From NCBI GenBank assembly GCA_016213455.1, contig JACRAG010000521.1, positions 1-5,335 on the forward strand: a stretch of 5,335 nt of DNA. Direction: 5' to 3'. The notes beneath the pieces are model-generated. The model saw only the letters and a program-made list of their open reading frames with translations, was not told the origin of the DNA and did not search any database. This document shows, in pieces, positions 1 to 5,335 of the stretch (position 1 is the first letter of the stretch; the number at the start of each line of letters is the position of its first letter). This stretch comes from Anaerolineae bacterium (GTDB lineage Bacteria > Chloroflexota > Anaerolineae > Anaerolineales > Anaerolineaceae). The position numbers and the translations under genes are program-made.

Positions 1-269
1 CACAGGGCCGGGTGGATGATTTACTGCAGGCGCAAAAGCCTGCTGTCCGCCTGGTGGTCAGCGACCCAATTTGCGCCGCCAGGCTGTTGAAAAGCTTGCC
101 GGGCGTCGAGGGGGTACAGTTGAATGGTGGAAATACCCTGTTCATCACCGGGGTCAACAGCCAGGATGTCATGAATCACCTGGTGAGTCACCACCTGGTG
201 CCGTCAGAAATTGCCACTCACCGGAGCGATTTGGAATCGTTATTCATGGATGTCACCGCCGCTTCCTGA
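1..269 (+). CDS. ABC-2 type transporter ATP-binding protein, C-terminal fragment (5' end outside window)
   Basis: Only the last 88 residues are visible, read in the frame whose first complete codon is at position 3, up to the TGA at 267-269. The nucleotide-binding core (Walker A, signature, Walker B) lies upstream of the window. What remains is the small domain that follows the ATPase core in drug/lipid-export ABC-2 ATPases. It opens with QGRVDDLLQAQ (the usual 'G.v...d.L' linker), continues through an alternating hydrophobic stretch (VRLVVSDP, LLKSLPGVEGVQ, LFITG), and ends with SDLESLFMDVTA. That ending is the typical 'ssLEdvFl.lT' tail of this family. The protein would sit on the cytoplasmic face and drive the permease that follows 49 bp downstream. 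The GTG at 12 is an internal codon, not a start, because the frame stays open to the window edge and the family needs about 200 more residues upstream. Family assignment is firm; the transported substrate is unknown. Confidence 0.85.
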   Translation, partial: QGRVDDLLQAQKPAVRLVVSDPICAARLLKSLPGVEGVQLNGGNTLFITGVNSQDVMNHLVSHHLVPSEIATHRSDLESLFMDVTAAS

Positions 270-300
270 GCTGGCTGGAACAACCTCTTGGTCATGGTAT

Positions 301-307
301 GAAGGAG
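301..307 (+). promoter_or_regulatory. Ribosome binding site of the ABC permease
   Basis: GAAGGAG lies 11 bases before the ATG at 319. The spacing is slightly long, but there is no other sensible in-frame start between the upstream stop codon and this ATG. It therefore supports 319 over the longer reading frame beginning at 211. Confidence 0.6.
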
Positions 308-318
308 ATGCGTACACG

Positions 319-1137
319 ATGAGGTCAGTGATCCTGTTTTTTCGCTTAACCGCGATAGAGTGGAAACGTCTCAGCCGTCACGTCCTTTTCTGGTTGACGC
401 TGGCGGCTGCATTTGGCTATATTTGTCTGAGCAGTATCAATTTTTATCGCACCAACCTGGCGAAGCTGCTGGACGGCACCCTGAGCATGCCCGGGCTTTC
501 GTTCGACATAGCCAACGCTCTGGACCAGCTGGTGCTGATCCTGCCGCTGCTGGTCATTACGGCAGCTTTTCTGATGGGGGGAGATTATTCGCAACGCACC
601 AACCAGCATTGGTTGATGCACAGTTCGCGGGCTGTCAGCCTGTTGGCCAAGCTGGCGGCGTTGGTGGGACTGGCGCTCGTGGTGCACCTGTCCGGCGGAC
701 TGGCCGGGGTGTTGACGGGAATTTATTTCAAGCAGTTCGTGTTGCATGCTTTCAGCCTGGAGAATGTCAACTGGCTGGCTGCCCTGGCTGCGCCTTTCTA
801 TATGACTCTGGTGAGTTTGCCGTATATCACCCTGTCTTTGCTGATCACGGTTCTGGTACGCTCTTCATTCTTCAGCATCGCATTGGGTCTGGGGTATACA
901 CTGGTGTTGGATAACCTGCTTTCCGGTTTTCTGTTTGGCACTCCCGTAGCGAAGTGGCTGTTCAACAATGTGTATTTCAGCGCCTCGTTCTTATTGAACC
1001 AGGTCGGCTACCGTTTTGAAGCTGCTCCGGGGCGTTTGCTTGGCTCGCTGCCTGCCCTGGGCGTGGCGGGTGGGTATGCCCTGGTGTTGGTTTTGGCAGC
1101 GGTGCTTTTCTATCGCCGCCAGGATCTGGGTTCCTAG
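319..1137 (+). CDS. ABC-2 type transporter permease subunit
   Basis: A 272-residue integral membrane protein, likely the membrane-spanning partner of the ATPase encoded just upstream. Six hydrophobic segments are visible, at about residues 22-41, 68-86, 107-133, 152-178, 182-207 and 245-264. A cytoplasmic amphipathic N-terminus (about 1-20, with the basic stretch EWKRLSRH) and a basic C-terminal end (YRRQDLGS) frame them. After helix 2 comes MGGDYSQRTNQHWLMHSSR followed by LLAKL. This matches the conserved cytoplasmic loop of ABC-2 permeases (acidic residue, 'rgT', then a helix with 'l.aK'). Size and helix number fit a half-transporter that would act as a dimer. The ATG at 319 is chosen because it follows a GAAGGAG site; the longer reading frame from 211 would overlap the ATPase gene by 59 bp and add a non-membrane, low-quality extension. 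A sensor kinase gene follows after 35 bp, so the exporter and its presumed regulators appear co-transcribed. Cargo cannot be inferred. Confidence 0.88.
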   Translation: MRSVILFFRLTAIEWKRLSRHVLFWLTLAAAFGYICLSSINFYRTNLAKLLDGTLSMPGLSFDIANALDQLVLILPLLVITAAFLMGGDYSQRTNQHWLMHSSRAVSLLAKLAALVGLALVVHLSGGLAGVLTGIYFKQFVLHAFSLENVNWLAALAAPFYMTLVSLPYITLSLLITVLVRSSFFSIALGLGYTLVLDNLLSGFLFGTPVAKWLFNNVYFSASFLLNQVGYRFEAAPGRLLGSLPALGVAGGYALVLVLAAVLFYRRQDLGS

Positions 1138-1172
1138 TACAATGGTTACCGGACTGCCACAAGGATGCTAAC

Positions 1173-2654
1173 ATGAGAACTTTCTTTCGCCGAATACAAT
1201 GGAAGTTGACCCTTTCTTATGTCGTTGTCACCGCCGGAACGGTGACGGTGCTGGCTGCCTTGATCGTCGCGATTGTGATCCTCACAGAGAAACGCGCGAG
1301 CGATCAACTGTACAGCAGTTTCTACTGGTCGAAAACCGCATTTCAGGATAATGTGCCTTTTTTGATGGATGATCCCAAAGGCCTGCAGAAGTGGCTGGAG
1401 CGGGTGCAGGAGTCCGGCTTCGTGTGGAATGATTTTCAATCGTATATCACGCGGGAATCCCTGGACTATGCCAGAACGATGGTTGAAGGGACGGCCCCGG
1501 TTTTTGTCCTGACGCCCGACCTGAAACTGGCTGCCGCAGCGCCCTTGGAGCATCCGGAAGAATTGGGAAAGCCCTTTGATTCGCGGAAATTAGCCGGGAC
1601 GGGCCTGGAATCAATCCTGGCAGCCGCGCAGGTGGGCGATAAAAACTACTATGCCCAGACGTTCACCCGCCCGGATGGCAGTATCATCGCGGCTTTTCCC
1701 ATGCGCAAATCGGATGATGACCCGGTCAACGCGATCGTGGTCTATACGCTCCAACCGCTGCGCTTTGTTGCGCCGACCAACCTGGACATTTATGCCACCT
1801 TCTTTATCGTGGTGTCGGTGTTGATGTTCGTGGCAGCCTTACCGATGGGCGCAGTCTTTGGCTGGCTGGTTTCACGCGGGCTGCGCCAGCGCCTGGCAAA
1901 CCTTTCCAGCGCAGCCTCCGCCTGGAGCCAGGGTGATTTCTCAGCCTCGCCGCGCGATTCATCTGAGGATGAGATCGGCCAGTTGACCCGCGACCTGAAC
2001 AGCATGGCAGAACAACTGCGCACGCTGCTGCACACCCGCGACGAACTGGCGCGGGTGGAGGAGCGCAACCGCCTGGCGCGCGATTTGCACGACACCGTGA
2101 AGCAGCAGACTTATGCGGCGCGCATGCAGCTTTCGGCGGCGAAGAATCTGCTGGAAAGCGATCCGAAAACGGCGGGAGAACACCTCGAATCCGCGTTGAT
2201 GTTGAACCGGGAAACGCAGCAGGAATTGAAGCTGCTGATCGACGAGCTGCGCCCGGCTGCGCTGGATGGCAAGGGCCTGTCGCAAGCCGTGCAGGAATAT
2301 GCGGATCGCTGGAAGACTCACACCGGCATCCCGGTCACTTTGACCGTCAGCGGTGACCGTCCACTCCCGCTGGATGTGGAGCAGGTGCTCTACCGGGTGC
2401 TGCAGGAAGCGCTTTCCAATGTGGCGCGGCATGCCGAAGCAGATGCGGTTGAGTTATCATTGGAGATGTCGCCTGATCAGGTACGCATGGCGGTCACAGA
2501 TGACGGGAGAGGGTTTTTGCCGGAAGGCGTCTCCGCCGGTTCGCTCGGACTGATCGGAATGAAGCAGCGCCTGGCAGAAATCAACGGAACGCTGACGGTA
2601 GATTCGGTGCTGGCTGTTGGCACAAAGATCTTCGCGGAAGTGAAATTGGTGTGA
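1173..2654 (+). CDS. Membrane sensor histidine kinase, HisKA_3/HDxxxQ type (LiaS/NarX-like)
   Basis: A 493-residue sensor kinase that autophosphorylates and passes phosphate to the response regulator encoded 16 bp downstream. Order of parts: transmembrane helix 1 at about residues 13-37; extracytoplasmic domain at about 41-205; helix 2 at about 208-233; HAMP linker at about 234-287; HisKA_3 dimerisation domain at about 292-360; HATPase_c at about 400-493. The phosphoacceptor is His306 in RLARDLHDTVKQQ. Asp307 and Gln311 complete the HDxxxQ motif, which in NarX and DesK supports both kinase and phosphatase activity. ATP-binding motifs are intact: N box QEALSNVARHA (Glu412, Asn416), G1 DDGRGF (443-448), G2 GLIGM (459-463) and GT at 483-484. 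The ATG at 1173 has an AAGGA site 7 bases upstream. The extracytoplasmic region contains FVLTPDLKLAAAAP and LGKPFD, reminiscent of a Cache/PAS-like sensor, but this is only a resemblance. The signal is unknown. Confidence 0.93.
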   Translation: MRTFFRRIQWKLTLSYVVVTAGTVTVLAALIVAIVILTEKRASDQLYSSFYWSKTAFQDNVPFLMDDPKGLQKWLERVQESGFVWNDFQSYITRESLDYARTMVEGTAPVFVLTPDLKLAAAAPLEHPEELGKPFDSRKLAGTGLESILAAAQVGDKNYYAQTFTRPDGSIIAAFPMRKSDDDPVNAIVVYTLQPLRFVAPTNLDIYATFFIVVSVLMFVAALPMGAVFGWLVSRGLRQRLANLSSAASAWSQGDFSASPRDSSEDEIGQLTRDLNSMAEQLRTLLHTRDELARVEERNRLARDLHDTVKQQTYAARMQLSAAKNLLESDPKTAGEHLESALMLNRETQQELKLLIDELRPAALDGKGLSQAVQEYADRWKTHTGIPVTLTVSGDRPLPLDVEQVLYRVLQEALSNVARHAEADAVELSLEMSPDQVRMAVTDDGRGFLPEGVSAGSLGLIGMKQRLAEINGTLTVDSVLAVGTKIFAEVKLV

Positions 2655-2660
2655 GAAGGA
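2654..2660 (+). promoter_or_regulatory. Ribosome binding site of the response regulator
   Basis: AGAAGGA begins on the last base of the kinase stop codon. It is 10 bases from the ATG at 2671 but only 4 from an in-frame TTG at 2665. The ATG is preferred: it is the better codon and gives the normal short lead-in (MPINVLLVDDH) of this regulator family. Confidence 0.55.
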
Positions 2661-2670
2661 TGGGTTGGAA

Positions 2671-3327
2671 ATGCCGATAAATGTCCTGCTGGTGGATGAC
2701 CATAAAATCGTGCGACAGGGTGTGCGCGCTTACCTGCAAACCCTGACGGATATCTGCGTGATTGGAGAGGCTGACTCGGGGACATCTGCGTTGACGCTGG
2801 TCGAATCGCTCAATCCGGACGTGGTGTTGATGGACCTGGAGATGCCTGGCGATCTGGACGGTATCGCCGCGACGCGCCAGATTCGCAAGATCAGGCCGGC
2901 CACGCAGGTGATTGTGGTGACCTCTCACCACCAGGACGAGTACATTTTTCCGGCGGTTCGGGCCGGCGCCATTTCTTACCTGCTAAAAGACATAGAGCCG
3001 GATGAGCTGGCGGCTGCCATCCGTAAGGCTGCGAATGGAGAAGCGACGCTGGATTCGAGGGTGGCCTCGCGGATCATCAAAGAGCTGCAAGGCATCCGCA
3101 GTACCACGGTCAATCCGTTCACGGAATTGTCTGAGCGTGAGTTTGATGTGCTGCGTTTGATCGCGGCGGGTAAGTCCAACATGGAGATTGCCGAAACTTT
3201 GGTGATCGGCGAGAGCACGGTGAAAACACATATCGGCAATATCCTTAGAAAGCTGCACCTGGATGACCGGACACAAGCGGCAGTCTATGCCTGGAAGGAA
3301 GGCATCGTCCGGCGCGACGACAGGTAA
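2671..3327 (+). CDS. NarL/LuxR-family response regulator (LiaR-like)
   Basis: A 218-residue DNA-binding response regulator, the partner of the kinase encoded immediately upstream. The receiver domain covers about residues 3-120. It has the acidic pair Asp9-Asp10 (LLVDDH), the phosphorylation site Asp55 (VVLMDLEMPG), Thr84 (VVTS) and Lys106 (YLLKDIEP), so all switch residues are present. After Asp55 the loop reads MPGDLDGIAATRQI, one residue longer than the NarL-type MPGMNG; this is common in LiaR-like proteins. A linker at about 125-150 leads to a LuxR-type helix-turn-helix at about 153-210 (LSEREFDVLRLIAAGKSN, then IAETLVIGESTVKTHIGNIL). In this family phosphorylation promotes dimerisation and promoter binding. 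The cluster suggests it controls the exporter operon itself, but no operator for it can be seen because the operon promoter lies outside the window. An alternative TTG start at 2665 would add two residues. Confidence 0.93.
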   Translation: MPINVLLVDDHKIVRQGVRAYLQTLTDICVIGEADSGTSALTLVESLNPDVVLMDLEMPGDLDGIAATRQIRKIRPATQVIVVTSHHQDEYIFPAVRAGAISYLLKDIEPDELAAAIRKAANGEATLDSRVASRIIKELQGIRSTTVNPFTELSEREFDVLRLIAAGKSNMEIAETLVIGESTVKTHIGNILRKLHLDDRTQAAVYAWKEGIVRRDDR

Positions 3328-3349
3328 ACACCGGTCAAGTCAAATCAAG

Positions 3350-3391
3350 AACAGCCCCTTTGTCCATGAGGATAAAGGGGCTGTTATCTTT
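3350..3391. terminator. Rho-independent terminator between convergent genes
   Basis: Bases 3350-3365 pair with 3370-3385 to give a 16-bp stem around the 4-base loop ATGA. The only non-Watson-Crick pair is 3362-3373, a G-U wobble in the + strand transcript that becomes a C-A mismatch in the - strand transcript. The core is CAGCCCC/GGGGCTG. The + side is followed by ATCTTT and the - side by CTTGATTTG, so both U-tracts are modest. It lies 22 bp after the response regulator stop and 5 bp beyond the stop of the convergent ArsC gene. It therefore probably ends both transcripts, with the stem stronger in the + direction. Confidence 0.85.
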
Positions 3392-3819
3392 CAAGCGGTG
3401 AGGATTACCCATTCGCGGATTTTTCGGTCGATCTGGTCTCGAATTTCGCGGAATTTGGCCAGTTTTTCTCCATCACTGCCCTCAAAGGCGGCAGGATCTT
3501 CAAAAGGCCAGTGGATGCGCTGGGTCACGCCAGGCCACGTGGTGGGACAATTCCTGTCCGCATCGCCACAGACGGTGATCAAGTGGTGAAAATGCACTTT
3601 TCCAAGATACACGCCTACGCCTTTAGCGTACTGGCTTGATAGGTCGTACCCGATTTCTTCCATCACCTGTTTGGTGTAAGGGTTTATGCCTTTTGGCTCA
3701 AGGCCGGCGCTGTGCACTTCAAAACGGTCGCCAGCATGGCGGCGCAGGAATGCTTCGGCCATTTGGCAGCGGGCTGAATTGCCAGTGCAGAGAAAAAGCA
3801 CACGTTTCTTGTTTTCCAT
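3391..3819 (-). CDS. arsC: Arsenate reductase ArsC, thioredoxin-coupled, low-molecular-weight phosphatase fold
   Basis: A 142-residue cytoplasmic enzyme expected to reduce arsenate to arsenite. The phosphatase-type P-loop CTGNSAR (Cys11 to Arg17, CX5R) lies right after the first strand RVLFL. It is followed by CQMAEAFLRR and the family stretch EVHSAGLEPKGINP. The redox pair Cys84 and Cys91 sits in ITVCGDADRNCP with the C-x6-C spacing of thioredoxin-dependent ArsC proteins. HWPFEDPA carries the likely general acid Asp108. The three cysteines favour arsenate reductase over a plain tyrosine phosphatase, which lacks the second pair. The ATG at 3819 is chosen over an upstream in-frame start at 3855 because TGGAGA (3828-3823) precedes it closely and MENKKRVLFLC is the normal short N-terminus. 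The gene converges on the two-component operon and diverges from the SulP gene. No arsR or arsenite efflux gene is in the window, so either a distant partner supplies efflux or the true substrate differs. Confidence 0.88.
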   Translation of the reverse strand: MENKKRVLFLCTGNSARCQMAEAFLRRHAGDRFEVHSAGLEPKGINPYTKQVMEEIGYDLSSQYAKGVGVYLGKVHFHHLITVCGDADRNCPTTWPGVTQRIHWPFEDPAAFEGSDGEKLAKFREIRDQIDRKIREWVILTA

Positions 3820-4003
3820 GGTTCTCCAAAATGTCGATACAACTGTCAGGTACATCCATTATCAAACCCAGGGATTAACTGACGGTCAAGGGCATGTTAT
3901 CAAGAGGTTAAGAATCGGTGGAAATACCGGGAACCTGTGAACACACTTGAATGTATAGGCGTGATCCAATACCTTTCAGGAAAATTTCATTCTGATCCGT
4001 GCC

Positions 4004-4014
4004 TCTTGGCAAGA
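4004..4014. promoter_or_regulatory. Short dyad overlapping the -35 box (possible operator)
   Basis: TCTTGGCAAGA is a perfect inverted repeat (TCTTG / CAAGA around one central base) that covers the candidate -35 hexamer of the SulP promoter. A repressor bound here would block polymerase. Five-base arms can arise by chance, and no regulator gene in the window is an obvious partner. Confidence 0.3.
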
Positions 4015-4035
4015 TGTGAACAAGGGGAGTATTAT
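4006..4035 (+). promoter_or_regulatory. Candidate sigma70-type promoter of the SulP gene
   Basis: TTGGCA (4006-4011) and TATTAT (4030-4035) are separated by 18 bases. They match the -35 and -10 consensus at five of six positions each. Transcription would begin near 4042, leaving a leader of about 45 bases before the ATG at 4087. AT-rich sequence (AAAATTT, 3981-3987) lies upstream. This is the best promoter match I found in the divergent intergenic region. It rests on sequence match and position only. Confidence 0.5.
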
Positions 4036-4049
4036 TCGAGTTTCGCGCC

Positions 4050-4061
4050 TCCCTTGAGGGA
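4050..4061. promoter_or_regulatory. Short dyad in the SulP leader
   Basis: TCCCTTGAGGGA has 5-base inverted arms around a 2-base centre, just downstream of the predicted transcription start and 16 bases before the ribosome binding site. The loop is too short for an RNA hairpin, so a DNA-binding site is the more likely role if it has one. It could also be chance. Confidence 0.22.
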
Positions 4062-4077
4062 CATCCATTGACGATTT

Positions 4078-4081
4078 GGAG
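4078..4081 (+). promoter_or_regulatory. Ribosome binding site of the SulP transporter
   Basis: GGAG lies 5 bases before the ATG at 4087. An in-frame TGA at 4069-4071 rules out any longer start, so the N-terminus of the transporter is fixed here. Confidence 0.7.
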
Positions 4082-4086
4082 TTATC

Positions 4087-5335
4087 ATGCCCAGACGCAG
4101 TTTAAAACGCTTATACCTGGACGAATTTCGCGGGTATTCGCTGAACAAATTTCAACGGGACTTATTGGCTGGATTAACGGTCGCGGCAGTGGCGCTTCCA
4201 CTGGCGCTGGCATTTGGCGTGGCTTCGGGCGCTTCTGCCTCGGCGGGCCTGGTTACCGCGGTGATTGCCGGATTCTTGATCGGCGCACTCTCCGGCGCAC
4301 CTTACCAGATCAGCGGACCGACAGGCGCGATGAGCGCTGTGTTGATCGTGCTGGCGCAAAAGCACGGCTTGCAGGGCGTGTGGATCGCTGGATTGATGTC
4401 CGGTGTTTTTCTGCTGGTCATTGGCATATTGCGGCTGGGTCGTTTCATCGCTTTCATCCCGGCGCCGGTGATCACCGGCTTTACTTCCGGCATTGCGCTG
4501 ATCATCTTCATCGGGCAAATCGACAAGTTTTTGGGAGTCAAGACCGCCGGGTTTGATTCGGCGCTCTTCAAGTTCGTCAATTATTTCCGCGGTGGTTATT
4601 TGCCTGATTGGCATGCGGTCTTACTTGGTGGGGTGGTGATTGCGGTCATGCTGCTTTGGCCGAAGAAGTGGAATGCCCGCTTTCCGTCATCGCTGCTTGG
4701 GATCATCCTTGCGACGGCGATCAACGCGGTTTTCAACTGGCCGGTCAAAATGATCGGCGAGATTCCGCGTACACTGCTGCTGGCTGACCGGCTTAATTTT
4801 GCTTCCATCCCGTGGACCCAACTGCCGGACTTTCTTTCACCGGCTTTAACCATCACTGCGTTGGGCGCAATTGAATCGTTGTTGTGCGGGGCGGTAGCTG
4901 CCAACATGACCGGGATTCGCCTGCAAGCCAACCAGGAGTTGATTGGCCAGGGCGTGGGGAATATCATCATTCCTTTCTTTGGCGGCGTGCCGGCCACAGC
5001 TGCCATTGCGCGCACCAGCGTAGGGATCAAATCAGGTGGGCAAACCCGGCTGGTGAGTATCATTCATGCGATTGGATTGCTGGCGTCCATGTTCTTTCTG
5101 TCGCCGGTCATGGCGCGCATTCCCCTGTCAGCACTGGCGGGGGTGCTGATGGTGACGGCCTGGCGCATGAATGAATGGGAAGCTCTGCGTTTCATGTTCG
5201 GCAAGCGGTTTAAATCCGCTGTGTTGGCTTTTTCCATCACCATGCTGGCTACGGTAGCGCTAGATCTAACCCAGGCCATTCTGATTGGGTCCATTATCGC
5301 GGCGGGTATTTTTCTCAGCCAGATTGCGCAAATCG
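4087..5335 (+). CDS. SulP/SLC26-family inorganic anion transporter (3' end outside window)
   Basis: The frame is open from the ATG at 4087 to the window edge, giving 416 residues. This is nearly the whole membrane domain of a SulP carrier (usually about 550 residues with a C-terminal STAS domain). Family landmarks run in order: RDLLAGLTVAAVALPLALAF (24-43); GALSGAPYQISGPTGAMSAV (67-86), the anion-binding helix region; PAPVITGFTSGIALIIFIGQ (126-145); and AIESLLCGAVAANMTG (261-276), with Glu263 at the position of the conserved acidic residue seen in the Deinococcus SLC26 structure. NQELIGQGVGNIIIPFFGGV (282-301) and AIARTSVGIKSGGQTR (306-321) follow. SulP proteins carry sulfate, bicarbonate, dicarboxylates or other anions across the inner membrane, often with H+ or Na+; these motifs do not settle which. 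The gene is divergent from arsC and has its own candidate promoter. Whether a STAS or another domain follows cannot be seen. Confidence 0.92.
   Translation, partial: MPRRSLKRLYLDEFRGYSLNKFQRDLLAGLTVAAVALPLALAFGVASGASASAGLVTAVIAGFLIGALSGAPYQISGPTGAMSAVLIVLAQKHGLQGVWIAGLMSGVFLLVIGILRLGRFIAFIPAPVITGFTSGIALIIFIGQIDKFLGVKTAGFDSALFKFVNYFRGGYLPDWHAVLLGGVVIAVMLLWPKKWNARFPSSLLGIILATAINAVFNWPVKMIGEIPRTLLLADRLNFASIPWTQLPDFLSPALTITALGAIESLLCGAVAANMTGIRLQANQELIGQGVGNIIIPFFGGVPATAAIARTSVGIKSGGQTRLVSIIHAIGLLASMFFLSPVMARIPLSALAGVLMVTAWRMNEWEALRFMFGKRFKSAVLAFSITMLATVALDLTQAILIGSIIAAGIFLSQIAQI

Noticed and set aside
211..318. Longer N-terminus for the permease, starting at 211 inside the ATPase gene
   Set aside because: It would overlap the ATPase coding end by 59 bp in another frame and add residues with no membrane or family character. 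The ATG at 319 has its own ribosome binding site.
308..322. Tiny leader peptide (ATG CGT ACA CGA TGA) overlapping the permease start
   Set aside because: Four codons whose stop overlaps the permease ATG look like translational coupling, but the ATG lies within the ribosome binding region itself and there is no independent support.
360..914. 184-residue open frame inside the permease gene
   Set aside because: It is a shadow of the permease in another frame, with no family motif, and the permease frame clearly encodes six membrane helices.
1138..1143. TACAAT just after the permease stop as a -10 box for a separate kinase promoter
   Set aside because: The place for a -35 box, about 17 bases upstream, reads GCCGCC-like sequence with no match. 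The short gap fits co-transcription better.
1959..2432. 157-residue open frame on the - strand opposite the kinase
   Set aside because: It is antisense to the highly conserved dimerisation and ATP-binding regions. Its composition is rich in Arg, Gln and His, as expected for a reverse-strand shadow.
3858..3889. Possible arsC promoter on the - strand (TTGACC and GATAAT)
   Set aside because: The two elements are 20 bases apart, too far for a normal sigma70 promoter. A second candidate further upstream (TATACA) has a poor -35. I could not choose a promoter for arsC.
3859..3903. Two TTATCAA copies as an ArsR-type operator
   Set aside because: They are direct, 38 bases apart in start position, and lack the facing TTTGAT half-site expected of an ArsR box.
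3914..3927. CGGTGGAAATACCG as a hairpin terminator or riboswitch element
   Set aside because: The stem is only 4 bp with a 6-base loop and no U-tract or larger structure around it.
4068..4556. 162-residue + strand frame at the start of the SulP region
   Set aside because: It lies in a different frame from the transporter and is rich in Gly and Arg with no motif. The frame from 4087 shows clear SulP motifs throughout.
4596..5063. 155-residue - strand frame opposite the SulP gene
   Set aside because: It is a shadow of the transporter, with no recognisable domain and no ribosome binding site that I could support.

Overview
The window is bacterial chromosomal DNA, moderately GC-rich by eye, with tightly packed genes and no mobile-element, CRISPR or RNA-gene signature that I can see. 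The mix of an ABC-2 exporter, a LiaS/NarX-type HDxxxQ sensor kinase and a LiaR-type regulator, next to a thioredoxin-type ArsC and a SulP carrier, would suit an environmental Gram-positive or Chloroflexota-like (Anaerolineae-type) bacterium. That placement is an impression from protein style, not a demonstrated assignment.

Left block, 1-3327, + strand: a co-directional four-gene cluster. It holds the C-terminal end of an ABC-2 type ATPase (5' end outside the window), its six-helix membrane partner, a membrane-bound sensor histidine kinase and a NarL/LuxR-family response regulator. The gaps are 49, 35 and 16 bp, with no convincing internal promoter, so this looks like one operon. The kinase probably senses something outside the membrane through a domain of about 165 residues and phosphorylates the regulator. 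The regulator most likely controls the exporter genes and perhaps others. The layout resembles characterised exporter plus NarL-type two-component modules such as Bacillus LnrJK/LnrLMN, but the cargo and signal cannot be read from the sequence. A strong 16-bp hairpin at 3350-3385 closes the operon.

Middle, 3391-3819, - strand: a convergent gene for a 142-residue arsenate reductase of the low-molecular-weight phosphatase fold (ArsC, thioredoxin-coupled type). It carries all three expected redox cysteines. No arsR or arsenite pump lies beside it in the window.

Right block: a 267-bp divergent intergenic region (3820-4086) holds a good sigma70-type promoter, two short dyads and one 8-bp direct repeat. 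It is followed by a SulP-family anion transporter (4087 to the window end, + strand) that runs off the edge after 416 residues. Its membrane domain is nearly complete and any STAS domain would lie beyond the window.

I found no clearly undescribed system. The most interesting items are the exporter/sensor module with its large unassigned sensor domain, and the divergent ArsC/SulP pair with dyad symmetry over the transporter promoter.
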